Assembly (NCBI GenBank): GCA_900554645.1
Contig: USIE01000012.1
Coordinates: forward strand, 1 to 34,770
DNA length: 34,770 nt
From: an uncultured Collinsella sp.
GTDB taxonomy: Bacteria > Actinomycetota > Coriobacteriia > Coriobacteriales > Coriobacteriaceae
Reading direction: 5' to 3'
The translations under genes were made by a program, and so were the position numbers. The notes below the pieces were generated by a model that had not been told where the DNA came from, ran no database searches, and saw nothing but the letters and a program-made list of their open reading frames with translations. Of this stretch, positions 16,658 through 24,651 are shown piece by piece; position 1 is the stretch's first letter, and each line of letters opens with the position of its first letter.

Positions 16658-18742
16658 ATGGATACTACCGATAGCGCCTATGGCGACAAACTCATCCGTC
16701 TCGATACGTTCGATACCGCCGTGGCGGTCGACCCCAGCGCCGAGGACGACGCCAAGCGTCGGTTTATGACGCTTATTCTCCAGACGGCCCACCGCAACAA
16801 CGGCAACATCGGGCACGTGCTGCGCGCGACCAACACAAGCGGCGAGGTCTTTGCCGTCAAGCTACTCAAAGACAACGCCATCCTTTCCGGCCACGCCCCC
16901 GACCGCTCCGCCGAGCAATCGGCCGCTCACCTGGCCAACACCGCCGCGCTGTTCGAGGAGTACCGTCATCTGTGTACCGTCTCGCACCTGCGCGGATTTC
17001 CGCGCGTCTATGGCTATGGATCGTGCGAGGATGACCCGCTCATCCTCATGGAGTGGGTCGAGGGCACCTCACTCAAGCAGGCGCTGCCCCTGCTTCCTCA
17101 CGACGCCTCGGGCGGGCTGACCACCCAGATGGTCGCCGCCGTCGGAAACGCCGTGCTTCGTGCGCTCTTGATGACCCAAGGCCTCGTGAATCCGGTCGTC
17201 CATCGCGACCTGTCGCCTGCCAATATTATGTTCCGCACCACCAGCCGAACGCTCGAGCAGCAGATTGCCGATTGCTCCTTTGACCCCTGCCTCATCGACA
17301 TGGGCTCCGCGACCATGGCTCTCGGCGACGACACGATCACCCGGCGCGCCGACATCTGGCGCTTTGCCACGCCCGCATACGCCGCGCCCGAGATGCTCAC
17401 GCAGGATATCGAAGGCATCGCGGCCCTTCGCCGTTCGCCGGCAATCGACGTCTATGCGCTTTCGAGCATTCTGTACCAGCTCTACAGCGGTCGCAAACCG
17501 TTTGACTTTGAGTCGACGGACGCCGCTGCAACCGGCTCGTTCTATCTCGTAAAGACCAAGACCAAGCCGGCACCGCTCGAGCCGCGCTGCGAGGGCGATG
17601 AAGCGCTCGTCCAAATCATCATGAAGGGTCTCTCAGTCGAGCAGTGCGATCGTCCCACCGAGCAGCAGATGCTCGAGGTGCTCTCGGCATACCTCACCGA
17701 TGCCGAATCCGAGGGCCGCGAAGGCGCGGGCAGTGACGCCGCAATCGACATCGACTCCGGTACACACCTTAAGGTCGACGTCGCCGGCGAGCGCGCGAGA
17801 GAGATCCTGGAGCAGGCCCGGCACGATGCCATGACCCGCCGCCGCTTTATTATCGGTGGCGTCGTTGCAGCCGTTGCGGGGCTCAGCGTTATCGGGGCGG
17901 CAACCCATGGCTTTGGCATCCCCGACTACCTTGACGGCATCCGCGGTTCACTTGACGACTACACCTGGGATCAGCTGCAGGAGATTTCGCTCAAGATTAA
18001 GGCCGCCGAGACCCGTAGCGAGGCACGCGAGATTGCCAAGCGCTATCACCTGCTCAATGCCGATGGGCATATCCCCTATCCGTGTACCAAGCGCGTCACG
18101 CTCACCAACGGGCTGCAGGTTGGCGCGCAGCTTGTGGGCATCCGCCACGATGAGCTTCTGGACGGGACGGGCAAGGCCGGACTGACGTTTATGTTCGATG
18201 CGGGTATTGCCGAGCGCAACGCTGCAGCTGAACCGCCGAGCGCCGGCTGGGCAGATTGCGAGCTGCGGGAATGGCTCAACGGCGACGGCCTTAAGCTGCT
18301 GCCCAACGAGTTGCGCGCACTCATTAAAGGGGTCAAGAAGGTCTCGAACAATGTGGGCGCCGCCAACAGCGCATCGTGCCTGAGCGAGTTGCCCGCAACC
18401 CTTTGGCTGCCCGCCATGGTCGAGCTGTGCGGTACGCAACCGCCCGATTCGTTTACCGAGGACTATCACTACCTGGCAGACATCTACAACGGCGAGGGCA
18501 AGGAGTATCAGCTCTTCCGCGAGCTCAAGGTGAGCCCGTATTCCACGAACGAGACGATGGTCCGCCAGTGGAAGGGCAAGGACACCTGTTGGTGGGAGCG
18601 CACGGTGAGCCCCGACACATCGGAGAGCGAAGGCACGCTCTATATGAACCGCGTGGGGCACGACGGCGACGTCTTTACGTACGCAACGCCTGCGGAAAAG
18701 CCAAACAAGCTAACCTGTGTGATCCCCGGGTTCTGTATCTAG
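16658..18742 (+). CDS. Membrane-anchored Ser/Thr protein kinase with DUF6273-like extracellular domain
   Basis: A 694-aa protein. Residues 40-370 form a Hanks-type kinase: a modest glycine loop (GNIGHV), catalytic lysine K68 in FAVKLL, HRDLSPANIM (182-191), DMG replacing DFG (214-216) and the APE motif in YAAPEML. A basic RRR then precedes a single membrane helix (about 395-418), so the C-terminus should lie outside the cell. That part (residues 420-694) resembles DUF6273 (LREWLNGDGLKLLPNELRALI, then WLPAMVELCG), a domain of unknown function found on secreted proteins. There are no PASTA repeats. ATG 16658 has AAAGGA; an in-frame ATG at 16571 falls within the upstream palindrome and is unlikely. 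It probably works with the upstream FHA protein. Confidence 0.85.
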   Translation: MDTTDSAYGDKLIRLDTFDTAVAVDPSAEDDAKRRFMTLILQTAHRNNGNIGHVLRATNTSGEVFAVKLLKDNAILSGHAPDRSAEQSAAHLANTAALFEEYRHLCTVSHLRGFPRVYGYGSCEDDPLILMEWVEGTSLKQALPLLPHDASGGLTTQMVAAVGNAVLRALLMTQGLVNPVVHRDLSPANIMFRTTSRTLEQQIADCSFDPCLIDMGSATMALGDDTITRRADIWRFATPAYAAPEMLTQDIEGIAALRRSPAIDVYALSSILYQLYSGRKPFDFESTDAAATGSFYLVKTKTKPAPLEPRCEGDEALVQIIMKGLSVEQCDRPTEQQMLEVLSAYLTDAESEGREGAGSDAAIDIDSGTHLKVDVAGERAREILEQARHDAMTRRRFIIGGVVAAVAGLSVIGAATHGFGIPDYLDGIRGSLDDYTWDQLQEISLKIKAAETRSEAREIAKRYHLLNADGHIPYPCTKRVTLTNGLQVGAQLVGIRHDELLDGTGKAGLTFMFDAGIAERNAAAEPPSAGWADCELREWLNGDGLKLLPNELRALIKGVKKVSNNVGAANSASCLSELPATLWLPAMVELCGTQPPDSFTEDYHYLADIYNGEGKEYQLFRELKVSPYSTNETMVRQWKGKDTCWWERTVSPDTSESEGTLYMNRVGHDGDVFTYATPAEKPNKLTCVIPGFCI

Positions 18743-18784
18743 GCGGCGGGCGTCTTGCCGCGACGGGACCCCTCCCCGGCAAAT

Positions 18785-19082
18785 GTCTCGATCTGTAACA
18801 CTAGCTCGGCAGATACAGGTCTAGATGTTACAGAACGAGACAAACCCCACCCCCCCGAGACAACATCTCAATCTGTAACAACTAGGACCCAAATATCGGT
18901 CTTACTGTTACAAATCGAGATGTTCAGGTTACCCTCTAATGGTTTGTCTCGATCTGTAACATCTAGCAGGCAAAACGGTCCTCAGATGTTACAGATTGAG
19001 ACGTTAAGTTGTGGCTCGATGTAATGTCTAGATTTGTAACAGTTACTCGATAAAAACGGGTCTAGTTGTTACAGATTGAGAC
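18785..19082. repeat. 57-bp palindrome array 2 (4 units)
   Basis: Units at 18785-18841, 18865-18921, 18946-19002 and 19026-19082 have gaps of 23, 24 and 23 bp. The second unit begins ATCTC and ends GAGAT where most others have GTCTC and GAGAC, a paired change that keeps the palindrome. The array separates the kinase gene from the copper operon. Confidence 0.95.
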
Positions 19083-19160
19083 ATTAGACCGGCTACGGTC
19101 CGCCGACCTGGCTATCACCTCGGCCAATTAACAGAATGACATACATTTCAATCTCCACTG

Positions 19161-19191
19161 GACACCCCCAGGGGGTATGGGTGTATAGTAT
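19161..19191 (+). promoter_or_regulatory. Copper-operon promoter with CsoR-like operator
   Basis: ACACCCCCAGGGGGTAT is a GC-rich palindrome like the C-tract/G-tract operators bound by CsoR. It lies between a possible -35 (TGGACA, 19161) and -10 (TATAGT, 19186) with a long 19-bp spacer, 46 bp upstream of copA. A csoR gene ends the same operon, so copper-relieved self-repression is likely. Confidence 0.65.
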
Positions 19192-19236
19192 CGGCAGGTT
19201 AACAATTCCAACACCGAATCACGGAAAGGAGAAGCC

Positions 19237-21579
19237 ATGGCTCAAGATAAGTTCGACGTGGGCGGCATGACGTGCGCCGCCTGCCAGGCGCACGTGGACC
19301 GCGCCGTGAGCAAGCTCGACGGCGTCCAAAACGTCGCGGTCAACCTGCTCGCCGGTTCCATGATGGTCGACTATGACCCCGCGCAGGTCTCTCCCGACGA
19401 CATCTGCACCGCCGTCGACCGTGCGGGCTACTCGGCCTCGCCCGTCAGCACGGGCACCGACACCGCCAGCTCAAACGGCAGCACACAAGTCAGGTCCGGC
19501 GCCGCCCACATGGAGTCGCCAACCAAAAAGTTGGAGGCTGCCGCCTCTGCCATGCGTACTCGTCTCATCGCCTCGATCGTATTCCTTATCCCACTGTTCT
19601 ACATAGGCATGGGGCACATGCTCGGCTGGCCGCTGCCCGGCATTTTCACCGACCATACCCACAGCATGACGCTCGCCCTCACCGAGCTCGTCCTGCTCAT
19701 CCCCATCGTCTATGTCAACGACGCGTACTTTATCAATGGGTTTAAATCGCTCGCGCACGGCGCGCCCACCATGGACGCCCTCATCGCCGTGGGCGCCACC
19801 GCCTCCATCGTCTGGTCGTTCTACGCCATGTTCATCATGGCCGACCAGCTAGCCGCGGGCCAGGTCCACGAGGCAATGATGACGGGCATGGACAATCTGT
19901 ATTTTGAGAGCGCGGGCACGATCCTGTCGCTCGTCACCGTGGGCAAATACCTCGAGACGCGCAGCAAGTCCAAAACCGGCGGCGCCATCGAGGCGCTCAT
20001 CGACCTGGCGCCCAAGACCGCGACCGTCGTTGCCGATGACGGCACCGAAACCACCGTGGACGTCGACAGCATCCTTCCCGGCCAGGTGCTGCGTGTGCGC
20101 CCCGGCGAGTCCATCCCTGTCGACGGCGTGGTGCTCGAGGGCGCGTCGGCCGTGGACGAGAGCGCGCTCACCGGCGAGTCCATCCCCGTAGAAAAGACCG
20201 CCGGCGACACCGTCAACGCCGCCACGGTCAACCGCACCGGATCGTTTACCTTCCGTGCCACACGCGTGGGCGCCGACACGTCGCTTGCCAAGATCATCCA
20301 GCTCGTCGAGGACGCCAACGCCACCAAGGCGCCTATCGCCCGCCTGGCCGACAAGGTCGCCGGCGTGTTTGTGCCCGTGGTGTTTGCGATCTCGGCCGTG
20401 ACCTTCGTGGCGTGGATGGCGCTGACCGGCAGCGTGAACGAGGCACTCACCTCCGCCGTGGCCGTGTTGGTGATCAGCTGCCCGTGTGCGCTGGGTCTGG
20501 CCACGCCCGTCGCCATTATGGTTGGCACCGGCAAGGGCGCCGAGATGGGCATTCTGTTTAAGAGCGCCGAGGCGCTGGAGAATCTGCGCAACGTGGGCAC
20601 CGTGGTACTCGATAAGACCGGCACCGTCACCCGCGGCAAACCGGCTGTGACCGACATTGTGGTTGCCGCGCGCGCCGACGGCTCGCCCGCTATGAGTGAA
20701 AAGGCGTTACTGAAGCTCGCTGCCGCGCTCGAGCGCCCGAGCGAGCACCCGCTGGCAGAGGCGATTATGGCCGAGTGCGAGGCGCGCGGAATCGTGGCGC
20801 GCATGGTCGAGGACTTTGCCGCCGTGCCCGGTCGCGGCGTCACGGCGCGCGAGGGGCAGAATGTCATCGCAGCCGGCAACGTGCGCCTGATGAACGAGCT
20901 GGGCGCGAAGGTTCCCGCCGGCCTTGCCGAGCAATTTGCCACCGAGGGCAAAACGCCGCTGTTCTTTGCCAAGAACGGCGAGCTTGTCGGCACCATCGCC
21001 GTGGCCGACGAGGTCAAAGAGACGAGCGCCGAGGCCATCGCCGCAATGCGTTCACTCGGCGTCGATGTGCGTATGCTCACCGGCGACAACCGCGTGACGG
21101 CCGAGGCCATCGCCCGCCGCGTGGGACTGACCAGCAAGCAGGTCATCGCCGACGTGCTTCCCGCCGACAAGGAGCGCCACGTGCGCGAGCTGCAGGATGC
21201 GGGCAGTAAGGTCGCCATGGTGGGCGACGGCATCAACGACTCCCCCGCCCTGGCGCGCGCCGACGTGGGCCTTGCTATCGGCACCGGCGCCGACATCGCC
21301 AAGGAGGGCGCCGACGTGGTACTCATGCGCAGCGATCTCATGGACGTCGCCCGCGCCATCGAGCTTTCGCGCGCCACGATCCGCAACATCAAGCAGGACC
21401 TGTTCTGGGCGCTGTTCTACAACGGCATCGGCATTCCGCTCGCCGCGGGGGTGTTCTTCCCGCTCACCGGGTGGCAGCTCTCGCCGATGTTTGGCGCCGC
21501 GGCCATGAGTCTGTCGAGCGTATGTGTCGTAAGCAACGCTCTGCGCCTAAAATCCTTTAAGCCCAAAGTGGCAAAATAG
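19237..21579 (+). CDS. copA: Copper-exporting P1B-type ATPase
   Basis: A 780-aa heavy-metal P-type ATPase. An N-terminal HMA domain carries MTCAAC (C13, C16). Membrane helices follow from about residue 108, with a further pair before the CPC motif ([12 protein letters not shown]415/C417) that defines the Cu+ transport site. The phosphorylated aspartate is D459 in DKTGTVT, and [11 protein letters not shown] closes the hinge near residue 665. The length is normal for the family. It pumps Cu+ out of the cytoplasm. The ATG at 19237 follows AAAGGAG. The neighbours copZ and csoR on the same strand and the upstream CsoR-like operator support copper rather than zinc or cadmium. Confidence 0.95.
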   Translation: MAQDKFDVGGMTCAACQAHVDRAVSKLDGVQNVAVNLLAGSMMVDYDPAQVSPDDICTAVDRAGYSASPVSTGTDTASSNGSTQVRSGAAHMESPTKKLEAAASAMRTRLIASIVFLIPLFYIGMGHMLGWPLPGIFTDHTHSMTLALTELVLLIPIVYVNDAYFINGFKSLAHGAPTMDALIAVGATASIVWSFYAMFIMADQLAAGQVHEAMMTGMDNLYFESAGTILSLVTVGKYLETRSKSKTGGAIEALIDLAPKTATVVADDGTETTVDVDSILPGQVLRVRPGESIPVDGVVLEGASAVDESALTGESIPVEKTAGDTVNAATVNRTGSFTFRATRVGADTSLAKIIQLVEDANATKAPIARLADKVAGVFVPVVFAISAVTFVAWMALTGSVNEALTSAVAVLVISCPCALGLATPVAIMVGTGKGAEMGILFKSAEALENLRNVGTVVLDKTGTVTRGKPAVTDIVVAARADGSPAMSEKALLKLAAALERPSEHPLAEAIMAECEARGIVARMVEDFAAVPGRGVTAREGQNVIAAGNVRLMNELGAKVPAGLAEQFATEGKTPLFFAKNGELVGTIAVADEVKETSAEAIAAMRSLGVDVRMLTGDNRVTAEAIARRVGLTSKQVIADVLPADKERHVRELQDAGSKVAMVGDGINDSPALARADVGLAIGTGADIAKEGADVVLMRSDLMDVARAIELSRATIRNIKQDLFWALFYNGIGIPLAAGVFFPLTGWQLSPMFGAAAMSLSSVCVVSNALRLKSFKPKVAK

Positions 21580-21609
21580 GATCACCATTAAGTCCATTTA
21601 GAACGGGTT

Positions 21610-21699
21610 TTCCAGGTGCCCGAGATTGACCTGAAAGAGGAGCGACGCGTACTTTGGTACGCGAGCGACGGCTTGAAGGTCAAGGTCGGGTGCCTGGGA
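21610..21699 (+). ncRNA. Structured RNA element upstream of copZ
   Basis: The transcript can form a long outer stem: 21612-21623 pairs with 21686-21697 (including CCAGG/CCTGG and CCCGA/TCGGG with two G-U pairs), then a 2-nt mismatch, then TTGACCT (21626-21632) with AGGTCAA (21677-21683). Inside is a perfect 7-bp hairpin CGCGTAC-TTTG-GTACGCG (21646-21663). The two internal-loop strands are GA-rich and share GAGCGACG. The element ends 27 nt before the copZ start and lies in the 147-nt copA-copZ gap. It could be a cis-regulatory RNA, a processing site or a mobile hairpin. An open frame through it joins copZ but lacks a proper start signal. Confidence 0.6.
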
Positions 21700-21726
21700 A
21701 AGCCGACACAACAGAGAGGAATACCC

Positions 21727-21948
21727 ATGCGTTTCACAATTAAGACTTCCGGCCTTATGTGCGGCCACTGCGACGCCACCGTCGAGACCGCGCTGCTCAA
21801 CGTTGCGGGCGTAACCGACGCCGACGCCGACCACGAGACTCAGACCGTCCAGGTGGAGTGCGCCGACACCGTGACCCCCGAGCAGCTCGCCGCCGCTGTC
21901 GAGGGCGCCGGCGAGAAGTTCCACGCCCTTTCGGTGACCGCCGCATAA
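21727..21948 (+). CDS. copZ: Copper chaperone (HMA domain)
   Basis: A 73-aa single HMA domain with metal site LMCGHC (C12, C15) near the N-terminus and the usual beta-alpha-beta pattern. It carries Cu+ in the cytoplasm to CopA and to the CsoR sensor. The ATG at 21727 is preceded by AGAGAGGA; a longer frame from 21616 runs through the structured leader and I reject it. It sits between copA and csoR. Confidence 0.88.
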   Translation: MRFTIKTSGLMCGHCDATVETALLNVAGVTDADADHETQTVQVECADTVTPEQLAAAVEGAGEKFHALSVTAA

Positions 21949-21987
21949 CGACCCGCACGTACCCCCGACCAGAAACGAGGACCCGCC

Positions 21988-22260
21988 ATGATGGCAGACC
22001 ATAAATCGGTGACCCGCATGCTCAAGACGGCACGCGGTCAGATCGACGGCATCCTGCGGATGGTCGAGGAGGACCGCTACTGCGTCGATATCTCCACGCA
22101 GCTCATGGCCACACAGGCGCTCCTCGCGCGCATTAACGCCGACGTGCTCAAGGCGCATATCGAGGGCTGCGTGACTTCGGCAATCGAATCGGGCGACGAA
22201 GACCTCAAAGCCGCCAAACTCGCCGAAATCGAACGCGTCGTCGACAAACTCTCCAAGTAA
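21988..22260 (+). CDS. csoR: CsoR-type copper-sensing repressor (DUF156)
   Basis: A 90-aa all-helical protein of the CsoR/RcnR family. The copper ligands of CsoR are present as C32, H57 and C61 (YCVDIS and HIEGCV), matching the Cys-His-Cys trio. Cu+ binding releases the protein from its operator. It is the third gene of the copper operon, 39 nt after copZ, and the CsoR-like palindrome upstream of copA is its likely target. Two adjacent ATGs (21988, 21991) could serve as start after GAGGA. Confidence 0.92.
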   Translation: MMADHKSVTRMLKTARGQIDGILRMVEEDRYCVDISTQLMATQALLARINADVLKAHIEGCVTSAIESGDEDLKAAKLAEIERVVDKLSK

Positions 22261-22270
22261 TTGGGGCATT

Positions 22271-22350
22271 GGGGACAGGTCATTTGCACCGTCTTGGTAT
22301 TCCGGGGACAGGTATGTTTGCACCACATTGGTGCAGATTAACCTGTCCCC
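22271..22350. repeat. GGGGACAGG...TTGCACC repeat cluster
   Basis: One lone half-unit (22271-22290, GGGGACAGGTCATTTGCACC) is followed by a hairpin pair: GGGGACAGGTATGTTTGCAC-type arm at 22304-22325 and its inverse TGGTGCAGATTAACCTGTCC at 22329-22348, with a 3-nt loop. The same ends bound the element at 12548-12668. It follows csoR and could also act as a transcription barrier. Confidence 0.75.
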
Positions 22351-22405
22351 CTTGCTCTAAATCGGGTATAAAGGCGTGCAGCATATCGAACGAAAGGCAA
22401 TTTGC

Positions 22406-22879
22406 ATGAATGATTTTATGAAGGGTCGCAATGGTGCCGATGAACTCACCATCGTGATGGGTTTTGCCGGCATCGTCATCGCGATGATCGGATCGATAGC
22501 CCGCATACAGTGGCTCAGCTGGATTGCCATCGCCGTAATCGTGATTGGCGTGCTGCGCGGCCTGTCCAAAAATATCGACGCACGTCACAAGGAGAACGAG
22601 GCCTTTGTCGCCGCGACTGCAAACGTACCCGGCTTGGGCAAGTTTGTAGCTAGCTTGGGCGGCGGAGCTACAGCGGCCAACGCCTCGCGCGCAGCCGGTA
22701 CTAGCAAGGAAGACTTTGAACGTGCCAAGCGCACAGCCAAGAAGATGTGGAAGGGCCGCAAGACCACGGCCTATCTTAAGTGCCCCAACTGCGGCCAGAT
22801 GCTCTCCGTTCCCAAGGGCAAAGGCAAGATCCGCGTCACCTGCCCCAAGTGCCATGCCAAGATGGAGACGCGCTCATAG
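22406..22879 (+). CDS. Small membrane protein with C-terminal zinc ribbon
   Basis: A 157-aa protein with two closely spaced hydrophobic segments (about residues 15-31 and 35-52), a basic middle region and a C-terminal zinc ribbon (C126-x2-C129 ... C146-x2-C149, as CPNCGQ and CPKCHA). The ribbon should face the cytoplasm. I recognise no specific family; the ribbon may bind nucleic acid or only stabilise the fold. The ATG at 22406 has GAAAGG upstream; an earlier in-frame ATG at 22376 is weaker. It is followed by a bidirectional terminator. Confidence 0.7.
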   Translation: MNDFMKGRNGADELTIVMGFAGIVIAMIGSIARIQWLSWIAIAVIVIGVLRGLSKNIDARHKENEAFVAATANVPGLGKFVASLGGGATAANASRAAGTSKEDFERAKRTAKKMWKGRKTTAYLKCPNCGQMLSVPKGKGKIRVTCPKCHAKMETRS

Positions 22880-22900
22880 CCGCCATACCATGGGACAAAT

Positions 22901-22937
22901 AAAAGCCGAGGCCTCGCACTGAGACCTCGGCTTTTTT
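22901..22937. terminator. Bidirectional terminator
   Basis: GCCGAGGCCTC and GAGACCTCGGC form an 11-bp stem (one G-U pair) with a 5-nt loop, with AAAA on the left and TTTTTT on the right. It serves the zinc-ribbon gene (plus) and the amidohydrolase gene (minus). Confidence 0.9.
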
Positions 22938-22943
22938 GATTAT

Positions 22944-22966
22944 GACAAAGGGATTGCCCCTTTGTC
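22944..22966. repeat. CAAAGGG/CCCTTTG inverted repeat, second copy
   Basis: GACAAAGGG and CCCTTTGTC form a 9-bp palindrome followed by GCAT, matching the copy at 1689-1711. It lies between the amidohydrolase stop (22986) and the terminator. Confidence 0.7.
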
Positions 22967-22985
22967 GCATCGCCATATCGCGCGC

Positions 22986-24356
22986 TTACGCCACGCCGTC
23001 GCGGGCAAGCTCCTCGGCCAATGCCTCGACAGGCATGGCCATAATCGCGTCGAGCTCGGCGTCCACCTCGGGAATACGCTTCATCTTGAGTTTGCGCATC
23101 AGATCGCCACGGCACATCACGCGCATCGGCTCACGCAGCGCGCACAGGTCATCGAGCGGGTTCTTGCGCGTCACCAGGATATCGGCGGCCTTACCGCACT
23201 CGATCGTGCCGGTCTCGCCGCCCAGCCCCAGCAGCTCGGCATTGACCTGCGTGGCCGTATGCAGCGCGAAGGCGTTGCTCACGCCGACATACTTGGCAAA
23301 ATAGGCCACCTCGCGCCACATGTCGTACTGCGTCACGAACGGGCAGCTCGAGTCCGTGCCAAGGCCCACCTTAACGCCAGCTTCCAGTGCGGCACGGGCG
23401 CTCTCGATGATGCCCGAGCACACGATGTCGCCGTTCTTCTTTTGTGTATCGGTCGAATGGGTCTTTTCCGGGTCGAGCAATACAAACGGCAGCGCCGGGC
23501 TGATAGTGCAGGTCACACTCGGAGCACGCCCCTCGAGCTGCGTGCCCGCGGCGCCACGGTACAGCTCCAAGATCTCGGGTGTCAACGGAGCGCCGTGCTC
23601 AATCGTGTCAACGCCGGCCTCAAGCGCGGCCTTCACACCCTCGGTACTCTCGACATGGGCCATGACCGGAAGGCCCATGTCGTGTGCCGCCTTGCACGCC
23701 GCCGCGGCAACCTCCACCGGCATACGCAGCACGCCCGGCTCGCCCACCTCGGTCGCATCGAACACACCGCCCGTTACGAACAGCTTAATGACGTCGGCAC
23801 CGCGCGCATACAGGTCGCGCACCTGTTCGGCTGCCTCGGCGGGACTGTTTGCCACCTGGGCGAACAGTCCCGCACCATGACCGCCCGGCACCGTGACGCC
23901 CGTTCCCGGCGCCACCAGGCGAGGACCTTGATACTTGCCGGCATCGATAGCATCGCGCACGGCCAGATCGGCAAACAGCGGATCGCCCGCGCCGCGCACC
24001 GTGGTCACGCCACTTGCCAGTTGTTGTTGGGCGCTGCCCTTAAGAATATGGCGCACGATGGCGCGCCCCACGGGATTATCGAGCTTCTTCATCAGCGCGC
24101 CCGCATCGCCCGCCGAAACCGGCTTGCCCGAACCGCACAGATGCACATGCATATTGATGAGGCCTGGCATGAGATACGCACCTGCCAGGTCGATAACCTC
24201 GGCACCCGCAGGCGCCTGCGCCACAGCACTCGGCCCCATCCACGTGATGACACCGCGCTCAACGGCCACGGCCATATCGGGTTGCGGCTCCATATGCTCC
24301 GAACCATCCAGAATGGTCGCATTGATAAACAACGTGGAACGATCGGCAGACGCCAT
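22986..24356 (-). CDS. Metal-dependent amidohydrolase (imidazolonepropionase/prolidase-like)
   Basis: A 456-aa member of the amidohydrolase superfamily. The metal-binding HxH is MHVH (H70, H72); further ligands fit the lysine of DVIKLFVTGG, the histidines of MAHVES and IEHGAPL, and the aspartate of GTDSSCP. An N-terminal strand-rich region and a C-terminal GTIECGKAADILV segment make up the composite beta-sandwich. Close relatives are annotated as imidazolonepropionase-like or Xaa-Pro dipeptidase-like hydrolases; no histidine-degradation genes lie nearby, so the substrate is open. There is no signal peptide, so it should be cytoplasmic. ATG 24356 has GGGAGGAG upstream; 24389 is a poorer start. 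Confidence 0.88.
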   Translation of the reverse strand: MASADRSTLFINATILDGSEHMEPQPDMAVAVERGVITWMGPSAVAQAPAGAEVIDLAGAYLMPGLINMHVHLCGSGKPVSAGDAGALMKKLDNPVGRAIVRHILKGSAQQQLASGVTTVRGAGDPLFADLAVRDAIDAGKYQGPRLVAPGTGVTVPGGHGAGLFAQVANSPAEAAEQVRDLYARGADVIKLFVTGGVFDATEVGEPGVLRMPVEVAAAACKAAHDMGLPVMAHVESTEGVKAALEAGVDTIEHGAPLTPEILELYRGAAGTQLEGRAPSVTCTISPALPFVLLDPEKTHSTDTQKKNGDIVCSGIIESARAALEAGVKVGLGTDSSCPFVTQYDMWREVAYFAKYVGVSNAFALHTATQVNAELLGLGGETGTIECGKAADILVTRKNPLDDLCALREPMRVMCRGDLMRKLKMKRIPEVDAELDAIMAMPVEALAEELARDGVA

Positions 24357-24505
24357 ATCGAGCTCCTCCCTCACGATTAACTTGAACATTTGTCCATTAT
24401 CACCTAATGCAGCGACCTAAAGTCGAGCATATCGGCTAACGGAGGGAAGAGGGGATGTGGGGGACGGAATACGTTGCAGCCCCACCCCAGCAACATCAGG
24501 GGAAT

Positions 24506-24643
24506 GTCTCGATCTGTAACAGTTACTGGGTTATTGGGCCCCCTGATGTTACAGATCGAGACATTCGGTCGAAGTTTCACCGGTTTGTCTCGATCTGTAA
24601 CAATTACGAACTCAAACAACTTCTAAACGTTACAGATCGAGAC
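24506..24643. repeat. 57-bp palindrome array 3 (2 units)
   Basis: Units at 24506-24562 and 24587-24643 are separated by 24 bp; both have perfect arms GTCTCGATCTGTAACA (outer 15-16 bp). The second unit ends 8 bp from the stop of the nuclease-fold gene, so it forms that gene's 3' end on the minus strand. Confidence 0.95.
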
Positions 24644-24651
24644 AAAACCTC

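Noticed and set aside
15207..19082. The 57-bp units as a CRISPR array
   Set aside because: The repeats alternate in orientation, their centres vary, the groups have only 2-4 units at several separate sites, and no cas gene is present.
21616..21726. N-terminal extension of CopZ from ATG 21616
   Set aside because: It runs through the hairpin element, lacks a good ribosome site, and the HMA domain starts properly at 21727 after AGAGAGGA.
22406..22879. Zinc-ribbon membrane protein as part of the copper operon
   Set aside because: It is separated from csoR by a repeat hairpin cluster of about 145 bp and has no copper-type motif beyond two CxxC pairs typical of zinc ribbons.
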